From Microbacterium oxydans (GTDB lineage Bacteria; Actinomycetota; Actinomycetes; Actinomycetales; Microbacteriaceae): a stretch of 64,000 nt of DNA. Where the stretch lies: assembly GCF_000956525.1 (NCBI RefSeq), contig NZ_JYIW01000018.1, positions 62,001-126,000 of the forward strand, in the 5' to 3' direction. Of this stretch, positions 1-8,974 are shown in pieces. The notes beneath the pieces are model-generated. The model had not been told where the DNA came from, made no database searches, and worked only from the letters and a program-made list of their open reading frames with translations. Within the stretch, counting starts at the first letter, position 1; each line of letters begins with the position of its first letter. The position numbers and the translations under genes are program-made.

Positions 1-8
1 TCGACGGC

Positions 9-1571
9 GTGCCCTCATCGCATGACTCGACGGTCGAGGAGATCGCCGAGCAGCTCTCGGCCGCGATCGAGCACCGGGACTGGCGCAGTGCGGTCGGGCT
101 GCTGGGACTGCACTGGTCGGCACTGCTCGACGAGCCGGGGGAGCTGCTCGACGACGCACTGCGGGCCGTTCCGCTGCGGGCGTTCGAGCACGATGCGCGG
201 GCGGCGGCGGTGCGCGACATCCGCCTGCACACCTCGGCCGATGCCGTCGACCACATGCTCGGCGACGTCGTCGTGCCAGACGCCGGCGATCTGGTCGCGC
301 TCGAGGCGATCGCGCGGTCCGACCGTGCGCTCAGCCTGCTGAGCGTGGTGTCGGCGCGGATGATCGCGCTGCGGGTGCGGGGCCGCCTGGCCAGAGCGAT
401 CCGGCTCGCCGAGCTCGTCGAACGGTTCGGTCGCATCGCGGTGGTGCATCAGCCGGCACTCGTGACCGCTCGGCTCCCGGCCGCGCTGCTGCAGGCCGGC
501 ATCACCCGCGGCCTCGCCGACGACCTCCCCGGCGCGATGCTCAGCCTCCGCGACGCGTACGAACGGGGCCCGACCGCCAGAGTCACCTATGTGGAAGCGG
601 ATGCCGCAGGGAAGTCGGCGTTCTTCAGCGTGCTCGCCGGCGACGTGGATCAGGCGCGGCGCTGGGTGGAACGATACGACCGGTCGCCGGGAGCCGATGG
701 GTGGTTCGCGTCCCGGATCGCACTGACCGCTGATCTCGCCCGCACGCTGATCGCCATCGAGTCGTTGGAACGTGACGTGGTGGAGGAGCTGCTGCCCGGC
801 CTCGATCAGCCGGTGAACGCCGAGCAGAGCTGGGGCCCGGGCGTGACCTTCGCCAGGGCGCGCGCGGCCCTCGCCTGGGGTGATCGCCTGAGCGCGATCG
901 ACATGGTGCGCCGTGACCGCGCGCGGTACGCGGACTGGCTCGGTGAGAGCAGTGTCCTCGACCCGTTGCTCGAGCAGGCCGAGGTCGAACTGCTGCTCTC
1001 CGTCGGGCAACCGCAGAAGGCCGCGCAGGTCGCCGCATCCGACGGCATGCAGCCGGCCGGCGTGATCGCCCGAGCCAGGATCGAGCTGGTCGACGGCTCC
1101 TTCGAACTCGCCGCCAGGCACGCGGCATCCGTCCTGGCCCAGCCGCTGAGTCCCCGCAGCCGCGCCGATGCCCTGGCGATCCTCGCCCCGGCGCAGCTGC
1201 GCCTCTCCGACCGACGCGCGGCGCTGCAGAGCGCAGCGCACCTGCGAGACGCGATCGGCGGGAGCGGGCTCCGGCTCGCCGGCCTGTCGGTGCCGGCGCA
1301 GGAGCGTCGCCTCCTCGACCTCGAGGTGGTCGAGGATGCGCACGGCGCGCGGGACGCGTTCACCATCATCGAGCAGCCGATCCGCATCACTCCGCAGCAG
1401 CGCATCGTGCTGCAGGGGTTCGAGAAGGGTTGGAGCCTGCGCGAGATCGCGACCAGCGCGCACCTCTCGCTGAACACCATGAAGACCCATGCGCGCGGGC
1501 TCTACCAGCGCCTCGGGGTCACGAATCGCGACGAAGCGCTCGCGCGGGCCTACGACGCCGGCCTGTTGTGA
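9..1571 (+). CDS. LuxR-family transcriptional regulator (possibly 5'-partial)
   Basis: Cytoplasmic DNA-binding regulator. The last 60 or so residues (about 460-520) are a LuxR-type helix-turn-helix with the core LREIATSAHLSLNTMKTH; the usual LTxRE entry of the domain is here ITPQQ. The preceding 450 residues are alanine/leucine-rich helical repeats that look like the TPR-like sensor region of MalT/LAL regulators. No Walker A motif is visible, so it is either a short, ATPase-less form or the C-terminal part of a larger protein: the frame is open to the left window edge, and GTG at 9 is only the first usable start. It overlaps the convergent downstream gene by 22 bases. Ligand and targets are unknown. 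Confidence 0.8.
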   Translation: MPSSHDSTVEEIAEQLSAAIEHRDWRSAVGLLGLHWSALLDEPGELLDDALRAVPLRAFEHDARAAAVRDIRLHTSADAVDHMLGDVVVPDAGDLVALEAIARSDRALSLLSVVSARMIALRVRGRLARAIRLAELVERFGRIAVVHQPALVTARLPAALLQAGITRGLADDLPGAMLSLRDAYERGPTARVTYVEADAAGKSAFFSVLAGDVDQARRWVERYDRSPGADGWFASRIALTADLARTLIAIESLERDVVEELLPGLDQPVNAEQSWGPGVTFARARAALAWGDRLSAIDMVRRDRARYADWLGESSVLDPLLEQAEVELLLSVGQPQKAAQVAASDGMQPAGVIARARIELVDGSFELAARHAASVLAQPLSPRSRADALAILAPAQLRLSDRRAALQSAAHLRDAIGGSGLRLAGLSVPAQERRLLDLEVVEDAHGARDAFTIIEQPIRITPQQRIVLQGFEKGWSLREIATSAHLSLNTMKTHARGLYQRLGVTNRDEALARAYDAGLL

Positions 1572-2131
1572 TCGCCCGCCCGTCGGCCGACGCTGACGCC
1601 GGCTCGAACCAGCGCGCCGGCCAGCAGCCGGGACAGCACGACGGCGATCGCTTCGCCGACGAGGCGACCGAGCAGCGTGCCGATGATGATCACCGGGGTG
1701 CGATGCGCGGGTGAGAACACCGCGAGCGACACGGCGAACAGGACGACGGCGGTGACGGCGCCAGCCGCGAGGTAGCGCACCTCCGCTGCACCCGAAGGGC
1801 CGGTACGCCACAGCATCAGGTCGATGAGGCAGCCGGCGAGCAGCACCGGGATCGCGGCGATGAGCCCGGAGGAGCTGGTCGCGCTCACGAGCAGCGCCGC
1901 GATGCCGCTGGTCACGATGGCCGCACCCGGCGTCCCGGTGATGCGGCGCGCGAGGAAGGGCATGAGGCTGTGGACGCCGGCGACCAGCGCGTAGGCGGGC
2001 GGCGCGACGGCGGCGAGTGCTGTCAGCAGTGGCAGCGTGCTCAGGTGCAGCAGCACGTGCACCACCGCGAGCGCTGCGCACGTCAGGAGCACCCTGGTCG
2101 ACAGCCGCCGGGATGATCGAGGAGCGGGCAC
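1550..2131 (-). CDS. Small integral membrane protein, possible ECF transporter S component
   Basis: A 193-residue protein almost entirely made of hydrophobic segments (about five or six membrane helices) with a short basic N-terminus (RSSRR) and a basic C-terminus. Size, glycine/alanine-rich helices and the segment LMPFLARRITGTPGAA resemble substrate-binding S components of energy-coupling-factor vitamin importers (YkoE-like), but this is a weak resemblance and no EcfA/EcfT genes are adjacent. The start is GTG, six bases after a -10-like TATCGT (2143-2138 on this strand), so the message is probably leaderless. The 3' end overlaps the convergent LuxR-type gene. An unknown-function membrane protein is the fallback reading. 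Confidence 0.6.
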   Translation of the reverse strand: MPAPRSSRRLSTRVLLTCAALAVVHVLLHLSTLPLLTALAAVAPPAYALVAGVHSLMPFLARRITGTPGAAIVTSGIAALLVSATSSSGLIAAIPVLLAGCLIDLMLWRTGPSGAAEVRYLAAGAVTAVVLFAVSLAVFSPAHRTPVIIIGTLLGRLVGEAIAVVLSRLLAGALVRAGVSVGRRAGDHNRPAS

Positions 2132-2388
2132 CTCTCCACGATAGTCAGGCGGTCGGCGGCCGGCTGAACCGCGGGTTCACCCGGGTTTCACCCTGGTGGG
2201 TTTTCCGGGAACCGTGTCAGGGCAGGGCTCCCCGTTGTTAGCGTCTTCCCGGAGCCGGGGCATCGACCCCGAGGACCCGCTCGACGAGCCGCCGGCGCGA
2301 CGCCGCCGGTCGGCATCCGTGCGCTCGCAGCCCGAGCGCCGATGCAGTCGTGCGCCGTGATCGTTCACAGCATTGGAGAGGCACCAGC
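2132..2388. promoter_or_regulatory. Intergenic region with divergent promoters
   Basis: 257 bases without a convincing gene. On the minus strand TATCGT (2143-2138) is the -10 for the membrane protein. On the plus strand a candidate start region is GGGAAC (2207-2212) with CGTT (2233-2236), reminiscent of stress-type ECF sigma promoters but with spacing slightly long; TAGCGT (2239-2244) is an alternative -10. Only the sequence match supports these. Confidence 0.3.
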
Positions 2389-2994
2389 ATGTCGGAGACA
2401 CGGATCGATGGGACGGAGCGCTCGGCGGGCCGCCGTACGTTCATCAAGGCTGCCGCATGGTCGGCGCCGGTCGTCGCCCTCGCGGTCTCGACCCCGCTCG
2501 CGGCCGCGAGCGTCGCAGCACCGCAGCCGGCACCCGGGGGCGGGCTGTCGGTGTGGCAGGGCGGCACCTCGGTGCAGACCTTCACCGTCGTGCAGCCGAA
2601 CCGCGTGCAGGTGAACACGGGGCAGACGGTGGGCTTCAACGTGTTCGACGCCGACACCGGCGAGAACGTCGCGCCCGGCACGTACCGCTCGGGGGTGATC
2701 ACCGTGACCGTGCAGTGGGGAGCAGGGAACGGTGTGCCGACTCCGGCGAGCTACCGTGCCGAGGAGCGCACGCTCAACGGGTGGGTCCGTACGGGTGCGC
2801 TTCCCGATCCGGGGGAATCGGGACTCATCGAGTACACGTACACCGGCGTGCTCAACGGCAGCGGGAACATCGTGTCCCTGCCGGTGATCTGGCTGTACCC
2901 GACTGCCGGGGGAACGCTCACTCCGACGTACGTGAACACGGCGCTCTCGGCCGAGTTCCTCAGCGAGAAGACGTCGGGTTCGCGGGTTCCGTGA
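2389..2994 (+). CDS. Tat-exported protein of unknown function
   Basis: 201 residues. A twin-arginine signal is clear: GRRTFIKAAAWSAP at residues 14-27 followed by a hydrophobic stretch and an Ala-rich cleavage region ending near residue 44. The mature part (about 155 residues) is rich in Thr, Val, Gly and Tyr, lacks cysteine, and looks like an all-beta extracellular domain; no known family was recognised. ATG at 2389 was chosen over the upstream in-frame codon at 2350 because GGAGAG (2375-2380) is correctly spaced as ribosome binding site. A strong hairpin follows. Tat use implies folding before export, possibly with a cofactor, but none can be named. Confidence 0.75.
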   Translation: MSETRIDGTERSAGRRTFIKAAAWSAPVVALAVSTPLAAASVAAPQPAPGGGLSVWQGGTSVQTFTVVQPNRVQVNTGQTVGFNVFDADTGENVAPGTYRSGVITVTVQWGAGNGVPTPASYRAEERTLNGWVRTGALPDPGESGLIEYTYTGVLNGSGNIVSLPVIWLYPTAGGTLTPTYVNTALSAEFLSEKTSGSRVP

Positions 2995-3000
2995 GTCGCG

Positions 3001-3028
3001 CGTCCGCGGGCCCTCTGGTCCGCGGACG
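3001..3028. terminator. Hairpin terminator between convergent genes
   Basis: Perfect 9-bp arms CGTCCGCGG / CCGCGGACG separated by a 10-base loop, located directly after the Tat protein and before the end of the convergent LacI gene. No U tract, as is common in high-GC actinomycetes. Confidence 0.65.
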
Positions 3029-3091
3029 ATGTCGTCCTGAGGCGGCCGGCGTGGACGGGCGGGCGGATGCCGCGCATCCGTGCCGGCTCGC

Positions 3092-4117
3092 TCAGGAGAG
3101 GTTGCGGATCGAATCGCGGATCACGACGGGCATGGGGATCAGCACCGGAGCGAGCGGACGTTCGCCCAGGAGCATCTCGACCGCCGTGCGTCCCATCACG
3201 TCGTAGGGGAGCCGCGCGGTCGTGAGGCCCGGCCGCTGGAAGCTCGCCAGCTCCTCATCGTCGAACGACGCGACGGAGATGTCGGCCGGCACTCTCAGTC
3301 CGCGCTCCGCGATCGCCTGGTAGGTGCCGAACGCCACGCCGTCATTACCGGCCAGGATCGCCGTGAGTTCGGGATGCTCGTCGAGCATCTCCAGGGTGCG
3401 GGTGTAGCCGATGTCGGGATTCCATTCGAGGACATCCACGACGAAGGGCTGCACGCCGGCCTCGTCGAAGGCGGCATCGATCCCTTCGAACCGGGGTCCG
3501 ATGGTGACGGAGTGCAGCGGAGACGAGACCGCACGGGGGTTGTTGCCGATCACGCCGATGCTGCGGTGCCCGGCTTCGGTGAGCAGGTGCGCCATCGCGT
3601 GACCGGCGGTGCGCTCGTCAGGCAGCACTGAGGCGTGCCCGGTCGTCGACGTTCCGTTCACGATCACGACCGGGACGTCGTGCGGCGTCTGCGGCACCTC
3701 GATCATGCGGGCACCGAGGAGCCCGATCAGGATGCCGTCGACCCGGCGGTCGATCATCGCCTGGATCTCGTCTGAGATCGTCGCGTCGTCGCCCTCCGTC
3801 TCGGCGATGAGCACGGTGTGGCCGTGCTCCTTCGCCGCGGAGAGCAGTCCCCGGATCATCTCGGATGCGTAGCGGGTCACCGTGATCTGATCGGAGATGA
3901 ACCCGAGCGTCTTCGTCTTTCCGAGCCGCAGGCTCTGTGCTGCCGGGTTCGGCCGGTAGCCGAGTTCCTCGGCGGCGGCCCTGACCCGTCGCGTGGCGTC
4001 GGCCGAGAGGCGAGAGCCAGGTCGGTCGTTCAGGATCATGCTGACGGCGGCCTTCGACATGCCGGAGAGCGTTGCGACGTCGGCGAGCGTCGGCCTGCGA
4101 TCCAGGTTGTTCGGCAT
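3092..4117 (-). CDS. LacI-family transcriptional regulator of the fructan locus
   Basis: 341 residues, the normal LacI length. The N-terminus has the LacI headpiece (PTLADVATLSGMSKAAVSMI, residues 9-28, then the hinge region up to about 60), followed by a periplasmic-binding-protein-like sensor domain with the usual PADISVASFDDEELA segment near the C-terminus. A good ribosome site (GGGAGGAAG) precedes ATG at 4117. It is divergent from a sugar ABC transporter and GH32 gene, so it most likely represses them and responds to fructose, sucrose or a fructo-oligosaccharide. Two matching palindromes lie in the shared intergenic region, one beside its own promoter (-10 TAAGCT at 4148-4143), consistent with autoregulation. 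Confidence 0.9.
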   Translation of the reverse strand: MPNNLDRRPTLADVATLSGMSKAAVSMILNDRPGSRLSADATRRVRAAAEELGYRPNPAAQSLRLGKTKTLGFISDQITVTRYASEMIRGLLSAAKEHGHTVLIAETEGDDATISDEIQAMIDRRVDGILIGLLGARMIEVPQTPHDVPVVIVNGTSTTGHASVLPDERTAGHAMAHLLTEAGHRSIGVIGNNPRAVSSPLHSVTIGPRFEGIDAAFDEAGVQPFVVDVLEWNPDIGYTRTLEMLDEHPELTAILAGNDGVAFGTYQAIAERGLRVPADISVASFDDEELASFQRPGLTTARLPYDVMGRTAVEMLLGERPLAPVLIPMPVVIRDSIRNLS

Positions 4118-4180
4118 CGGCTTCCTCCCGTCACGTCATCCCAGCTTAGGCAGTGGGTGCCCGCCCACGGAATCAGTGGT

Positions 4181-4196
4181 GGTGAATTGATTCAGC
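4181..4196. promoter_or_regulatory. LacI operator, upstream copy
   Basis: GGTGAATTGATTCAGC is an imperfect palindrome (core TGAAT-TG-ATTCA). It lies between the -35 of the ABC operon and the lacI promoter and matches a second copy 59 bp downstream. Confidence 0.65.
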
Positions 4197-4203
4197 AAAA
4201 TCG

Positions 4204-4232
4204 TTGCACGTTCGATTCCGCGATGCTAGCCT
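4204..4232 (+). promoter_or_regulatory. Promoter of the fructan ABC-GH32 operon
   Basis: TTGCAC (4204-4209), 17-bp spacer, TAGCCT (4227-4232). Predicted transcription start is near 4239, immediately before the downstream operator. Confidence 0.6.
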
Positions 4233-4239
4233 CGGCGGT

Positions 4240-4255
4240 GCTGAATCAATTTAGC
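4240..4255. promoter_or_regulatory. LacI operator, downstream copy
   Basis: GCTGAATCAATTTAGC: 6 of 8 positions symmetrical, half-sites GCTGAATC and GCTAAATT. It sits at the predicted transcription start, the classical position for repression. Confidence 0.7.
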
Positions 4256-4314
4256 TCTGCAGTTCGGGTGACATCCCACCGGCCAGCGGAGTCAGGAACA
4301 CAGGAGAGAACATC

Positions 4315-5697
4315 GTGGTTGATCTCACTCGCAGGGCCCTGTTCGGCGCGATCGGACTGGGCATCGTGGGCACCGTCGTCTCGTGGCCGCGGCTCACCGG
4401 AGCCGATATCCCCGGACGTGGCAAGGACGTCCTGACGGTCGCGCTCTTCGGCACCGCGCAGGACGCAGTCGCTCGGCAGGCGCTGGTCGACGGGTTCCAG
4501 CGCAAGCATCCGGGCATCGAAGTGCGCATCGTCGCCATTCAGGGACAGGACTGGAGCGAGTACTTCGCGAAGATCCTCACCATGATCGCCGCCGGCACGC
4601 CCCCGGACGTCGTGACGGTCGCGACCGAGGGAGCGCAGCTCTTCGCCTCGCGCCTCGCGCACCCGCTCGACGACTTCGTGCGCAGGGACGCTGCGGAGAT
4701 GCAGGAGTACTTCGACGACGTCAACCCGACGCTCATCGAGGCGTTCATGTACCAGGGCAGCCTGTTCCAGATGCCGGACAACTTCAACGCGGCGAACGTG
4801 TTCTACAGCACGCAGGCGATGGAGCGCGCTGGGCTCGAACGCCCCGCCGACGACTGGACGCTCGACGATTTCTTCGCGACGGCCCGTGCGATGAAGAAGA
4901 GCGCCCCCGGTCAGTTCCTGCCGTACTTCTGGAACAACCGACTGTGGGGCGGCGTCGTGCCCTGGCTCTACGTCAACAACACCAGCTTCCTGCGCGAGGA
5001 GAAGGCGAGCGGCGGTGACTGGTTCTGGAACCGCTTCTACCCCGACCAGCCGGCCCGGAGCGGCGGGTACGTGTGGCAGCAGGCCGACGCGCTGAACGAG
5101 CGTGCGGTCGAGAGCTTCTCCGTGCTCGAGCGCATGGTCTCCGAAGGCCTCGCCGCGAACCCTGCCCAGGGTGGCGGGAACGAGCTCGTGTCCCTGTTCT
5201 CGACCGGATCGGTCGGGATGACTCCTGCTGGCGGATTCTGGGTGCGAGGCCTCGAAGAGGCCGGCGTGGCCAACGACGCCTACGACGTGACGTACTTCCC
5301 GCGGATGGCGGGGCAGCGCCATCAGTTCGGCGCGGGCGGCTACGCGATCATGGAGACCTCGCCGCGCAAGGACGAGGCGTGGGAGTGGCTCAAGTACTGC
5401 GTGTCCGTCGAGGGCATGACGATCGCGCACCCTCGACCGGATTCGTCGCTGCCCCGTCGCTCGCTCAATGCGAAGCTGTACGGCGCCGGGGTCGGACCCG
5501 ATCACTGGCAGGTCTTCTACGACACGCTCGACAAGTTCCCCGACACCGGCCCGATGCCGGCGCCGCCGCAGCAGGCCGCGGTCGAATCCGCTCTGCTCAA
5601 GAACGTGGTGTCGACCATCACCAACGGGCCTTCCGGTGTGCGCCGGGGGCTCGAGACCATGCAGCGAGACCTCGAGCTCGCGTTGGGAGCACGATGA
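4315..5697 (+). CDS. Sugar ABC transporter substrate-binding protein
   Basis: 460 residues, family 1 extracellular solute-binding protein (MalE-like). The start is GTG at 4315 with AGGAGAG (4302-4308) ahead of it. The N-terminus LTRRALFGAIGLGIVG looks like a twin-arginine signal followed by a short hydrophobic segment; no lipobox cysteine is present, so it may stay membrane-tethered by an uncleaved signal. Two-lobe features include AALFGT-like first strand and MTPAGGFWVRGLEE in the middle, typical of oligosaccharide-binding members. First gene of the operon with two MalF/MalG-type permeases and GH32; probable ligand is a fructo-oligosaccharide or sucrose (inferred from GH32). The ATPase is not encoded here; such systems commonly share MsiK. 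Confidence 0.9.
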   Translation: MVDLTRRALFGAIGLGIVGTVVSWPRLTGADIPGRGKDVLTVALFGTAQDAVARQALVDGFQRKHPGIEVRIVAIQGQDWSEYFAKILTMIAAGTPPDVVTVATEGAQLFASRLAHPLDDFVRRDAAEMQEYFDDVNPTLIEAFMYQGSLFQMPDNFNAANVFYSTQAMERAGLERPADDWTLDDFFATARAMKKSAPGQFLPYFWNNRLWGGVVPWLYVNNTSFLREEKASGGDWFWNRFYPDQPARSGGYVWQQADALNERAVESFSVLERMVSEGLAANPAQGGGNELVSLFSTGSVGMTPAGGFWVRGLEEAGVANDAYDVTYFPRMAGQRHQFGAGGYAIMETSPRKDEAWEWLKYCVSVEGMTIAHPRPDSSLPRRSLNAKLYGAGVGPDHWQVFYDTLDKFPDTGPMPAPPQQAAVESALLKNVVSTITNGPSGVRRGLETMQRDLELALGAR

Positions 5698-6635
5698 TGT
5701 CCGAGACCACCACCCGCACCGTCACCGTTCCGCGGGGCGCCAGGAGCGAGACCGGCACTGCTGCCCGATCCGGGCGACTCATCGTGTGGATCTTCCTGGC
5801 CCCCACCCTGATCGGACTGGGCCTGTTCAACCTCGTCCCGATCATCGGCTCGTTCGTCCTCGCCTTCTTCCGCTGGGACATCATCTCCGACCCGGTGTTC
5901 GTCGGCGTCGACAACTTCGTCGACCTCGCGACCAACCCGACCGTGAGCGTGTCGTTCCTGAACACCATCGGCTTCGTCGTGGTGGCGGTGACCCTGCAGC
6001 TCACGGTCGCCCTGGTGCTCGCCCTCCTCGTCCAATCGAGGATGCCGGCATGGCTGCGAACCTTCTTCCGCTCGTCGCTGTTCTTCCCGCTGATCCTCTC
6101 CGCGGCGTCCGTGTCGCTGATCATGGCCTACCTGTTCAACCAGGAGTTCGGTCTGGTGAACCAGACCCTCAATCTGATCGGCATCGCGGATGTCGGCTGG
6201 CTGACGACAGGACTCGGGGCGAAGGTCGTGGTGCTGCTGGTCTACGTGTGGCAGAACTTCGGGTTCACCTTCCTCCTCTTCATCGGAGGGCTCTCCGCGA
6301 TCCCCAGGGAGGTCTACGAGGCCTCCTCCCTGGACGGCGCAGCCGGGTGGACGCAGTTCCGGATGATCACGCTGCCGCTGGTGAGTCCCACGCTGCTCGT
6401 GGCATCCGTCATGGCGATCATCAACGCGCTGCAGATCTTCGATCAGCCGTGGGTGCTCACCCGAGGCGGGCCCGGCGATGAGACCCGCACCGCCGTGATG
6501 GTGATCTACGAATCAGCCTTCCGGCAGCTCGACTTCGGTGGTGCGTCAGCCATCGGAATCGTGCTCACGCTGCTCATCATGCTCGTCACGGCCATCCAAT
6601 TCCGGCTGAGCCGCCGATTCGTCTTCTACGGGTGA
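5697..6635 (+). CDS. Sugar ABC transporter permease (MalF type)
   Basis: 312 residues with six membrane segments and the EAA-loop of binding-protein-dependent permeases (PREVYEASSLDGAAGW followed by F-x-x-ITLPL), which contacts the ATPase. Two adjacent ATG codons exist at 5694 and 5697; 5697 is preferred because GGGAGC (5685-5690) is then better spaced, and the start overlaps the stop of the binding-protein gene by one base (TGATG). Pairs with the next gene to form the membrane channel. Confidence 0.92.
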   Translation: MSETTTRTVTVPRGARSETGTAARSGRLIVWIFLAPTLIGLGLFNLVPIIGSFVLAFFRWDIISDPVFVGVDNFVDLATNPTVSVSFLNTIGFVVVAVTLQLTVALVLALLVQSRMPAWLRTFFRSSLFFPLILSAASVSLIMAYLFNQEFGLVNQTLNLIGIADVGWLTTGLGAKVVVLLVYVWQNFGFTFLLFIGGLSAIPREVYEASSLDGAAGWTQFRMITLPLVSPTLLVASVMAIINALQIFDQPWVLTRGGPGDETRTAVMVIYESAFRQLDFGGASAIGIVLTLLIMLVTAIQFRLSRRFVFYG

Positions 6636-6642
6636 GGCCATC

Positions 6643-7476
6643 ATGACCACGACAATCACTTCGAAGCGCTCCGCGCTCTCGCGCCTCGGCACCGGTGGCA
6701 AGTTCGTCATCCTCGCACTGGCGGTCTTCTTCACCCTCGGGCCCGTCGTCTGGACCCTGATCACGGCGCTCTCGCCGACCGACAGCGTGACCCAGGAGGT
6801 CAGCGTCGGGTTCGGGGCCTTCGCCGATGTCTTCGTCAAGATCCCCATCTGGCTCTACGCCTGGAACAGCGCCCTGGTGGTGCTGCTGATCGCCGCTGGG
6901 CAGATGCTCTCGGCCGCGATGGCCGGCTACGTCTTCGCGAAGTTCGAGTTCCGCAGCAAGAAGCTGCTGTTCGCGCTCATCCTCGCGACCATGATGGTGC
7001 CGTTGCAGGTCACGATCGTCCCGGTGTTCATGCTGGTGCGAGGCATGGGTCTCGCCGACACCCTCCTCGCGCTGATCGTGCCCGCGTTGCCGACCGCATT
7101 CGGCACGTTCCTGATGCGGCAGTACTTCATGGGCATCCCGACCGAACTGGGCGAGGCCGCGCAGCTCGACGGAGCAGGGCCCTGGCGCACGTTCTTCGGC
7201 GTGTACCTGCCGCTGGCGACTCCCGGACTCGCGATCGTCGGCATCCTCGCCTTCAACTATCACTGGAACGAGTTCTTCCGACCGTTGATCATGACCATCA
7301 GCGACCAGAACTTCACGTTGCCGCTCGGCCTCGTGACGCTGCAGGGCAACCTCGGCACCGGCAGCATCTCGACGGTGCTCGCCGGTGTGATCCTGTCGAT
7401 GATCCCCGCGCTCCTGGTGTTCTTCTTCGGGCAGAAGCCGCTGCGCGAAGGACTCACCGCGGGTGTCGGCAAGTGA
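6643..7476 (+). CDS. Sugar ABC transporter permease (MalG type)
   Basis: 277 residues, six predicted membrane helices, with the EAA motif LGEAAQLDGAGPWRTFFGVY and the C-terminal QKPLREGLTAGVGK typical of MalG/LacG-type permeases. It starts 7 bases after the first permease gene and overlaps the GH32 gene, so the four genes form one transcript. Confidence 0.92.
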   Translation: MTTTITSKRSALSRLGTGGKFVILALAVFFTLGPVVWTLITALSPTDSVTQEVSVGFGAFADVFVKIPIWLYAWNSALVVLLIAAGQMLSAAMAGYVFAKFEFRSKKLLFALILATMMVPLQVTIVPVFMLVRGMGLADTLLALIVPALPTAFGTFLMRQYFMGIPTELGEAAQLDGAGPWRTFFGVYLPLATPGLAIVGILAFNYHWNEFFRPLIMTISDQNFTLPLGLVTLQGNLGTGSISTVLAGVILSMIPALLVFFFGQKPLREGLTAGVGK

Positions 7477-8960
7477 TGCCCCGGCCGCGGATGCACTTCG
7501 CCCCGCGTAACAACTGGATGAATGACCCGAACGGGCTCGTCTTCCACGACGGGCTCTACCACCTGTACTTCCAGTGCAACCCGCAGGGGACCTCCCACGC
7601 GAACGTCAGCTGGGGGCACGCGACGAGCACCGACCTGACACGGTGGACCGAGCACGATCCGGCGATCCTCTGGGATGACGATGCGCAGATATTCTCGGGC
7701 TCGGTCGTGGTGGACCACGGCAACACCTCGGGATTCGGCACGGCCGAGCAGCCGGCGCTGGTCGCGCTCTACACGGCGGCGGCGCCAGGGCACCAGGCGC
7801 AGGCGCTCGCGTACAGCACCGACGGCGGGTTCGTCTGGACGAAGTACCAGGGCAACCCCGTGCTCGACCGCGGCACGAGCGACTTCCGCGACCCGAAGGT
7901 GTTCCGCTACGACGACGGCGGCGACGGCTACTGGGTGATGGTGGCGGTCGAGGCGCAGGACCGTCAGGTGCTGTTCCATCGCTCCGACGACCTCAAGAGC
8001 TGGACCTTCCTCTCGTCCTACGGCCCGGCCGGCCCGGTCGGCGGGGTCTGGGAATGCCCGGACATGTTCCCGCTCGCCGTCGACGGCGACGAGGACGACG
8101 TGCGGTGGGTGCTGTTGATCAGCCTGAACCCCGGCGGCATCGCCGGCGGTTCCGGTACGCACTTCATCGTGGGCGACTTCGACGGCACGGTCTTCCACCC
8201 CGGCACACCCCACGCGACTCCCGAGCCGGAGCTGTTGACCGACCGGAGCCAGTCCCGTGAGGAGCTGGAGGCATTCGGCTGGATCGACTTCGGACCGGAC
8301 TGCTACGCCGGCGTCACCTTCGACGGGCTCGGTCGGCACGAACGGACGCTCATCGCCTGGATGGACAACTGGGAGTACGCAGGGCGCATTCCCGTCGACG
8401 ACTCCGCTGAGCGCCGCAGTGCGATGACGCTTCCCCGTCGGCTCTCGCTCACCCGCGACCAGGACGGCGTCGAGCGACTGCGGCAGGAGCCGGTCATCGA
8501 GGTCGACCCCGGCGAGCACCTCGACCTCGGCGATCTGGCGGGCAGCGCTGTGCTCGCCGAGGGGAGTGCGAGCGCCGCACGGATCCGTGTCGCCGCGGCG
8601 TTCGGCGATGCGCAGCGCATCGAACTGCGCATCGAGTCCGCGTCGGGCGAGGGTCGAGTCGTGATCGGTCAGGACCGTGCGAGCGGGCGCATCGAACTCG
8701 ATCGCGCCGGTGTTGGGATGCCCCCAGGATTCGACGGAACCCCGTCGCTGCGGCTCGATCGGCCGGACGAGATCGGATGGGACATCTGGATCGATGCGCT
8801 GAACGAGCGCGTGTCCTCCGTCGAACTGTTCGCCGAGAACGGTGAGCGGGTGCTCACCGCGCTGGTCCCCGCCGCGTCGTCCAGCACGTTCTCCGTCGTC
8901 GCCCTCGGTGGCGCACTGCGCGGCGCGCGAGCTGACGTGGCCGCCGTGGGGCCCCGGTGA
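7476..8960 (+). CDS. Glycoside hydrolase family 32, intracellular fructosidase
   Basis: 494 residues. Hydrolyses beta-fructofuranosyl bonds (sucrose, inulin- or levan-type oligomers). All GH32 signatures are visible: WMNDPNG at 14-20 with the nucleophile Asp17, FRDPKV with Asp139, and WECPDMF with the acid/base Glu193; a C-terminal beta-sandwich follows from about residue 340. There is no signal peptide, so substrate is cleaved after import by the adjacent transporter. ATG at 7476 gives a TGATG overlap with the permease gene; GTG at 7473 is an alternative. Exo- versus endo-specificity cannot be told from sequence; the name fructan beta-fructosidase or sucrose hydrolase would both fit. Confidence 0.93.
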   Translation: MPRPRMHFAPRNNWMNDPNGLVFHDGLYHLYFQCNPQGTSHANVSWGHATSTDLTRWTEHDPAILWDDDAQIFSGSVVVDHGNTSGFGTAEQPALVALYTAAAPGHQAQALAYSTDGGFVWTKYQGNPVLDRGTSDFRDPKVFRYDDGGDGYWVMVAVEAQDRQVLFHRSDDLKSWTFLSSYGPAGPVGGVWECPDMFPLAVDGDEDDVRWVLLISLNPGGIAGGSGTHFIVGDFDGTVFHPGTPHATPEPELLTDRSQSREELEAFGWIDFGPDCYAGVTFDGLGRHERTLIAWMDNWEYAGRIPVDDSAERRSAMTLPRRLSLTRDQDGVERLRQEPVIEVDPGEHLDLGDLAGSAVLAEGSASAARIRVAAAFGDAQRIELRIESASGEGRVVIGQDRASGRIELDRAGVGMPPGFDGTPSLRLDRPDEIGWDIWIDALNERVSSVELFAENGERVLTALVPAASSSTFSVVALGGALRGARADVAAVGPR

Positions 8961-8974
8961 GCTGAGCGACGATG

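Noticed and set aside
1571..2388. TPP or other riboswitch ahead of the possible ECF S component
   Set aside because: The gene appears leaderless (TATCGT six bases before GTG), leaving no room for a riboswitch leader.
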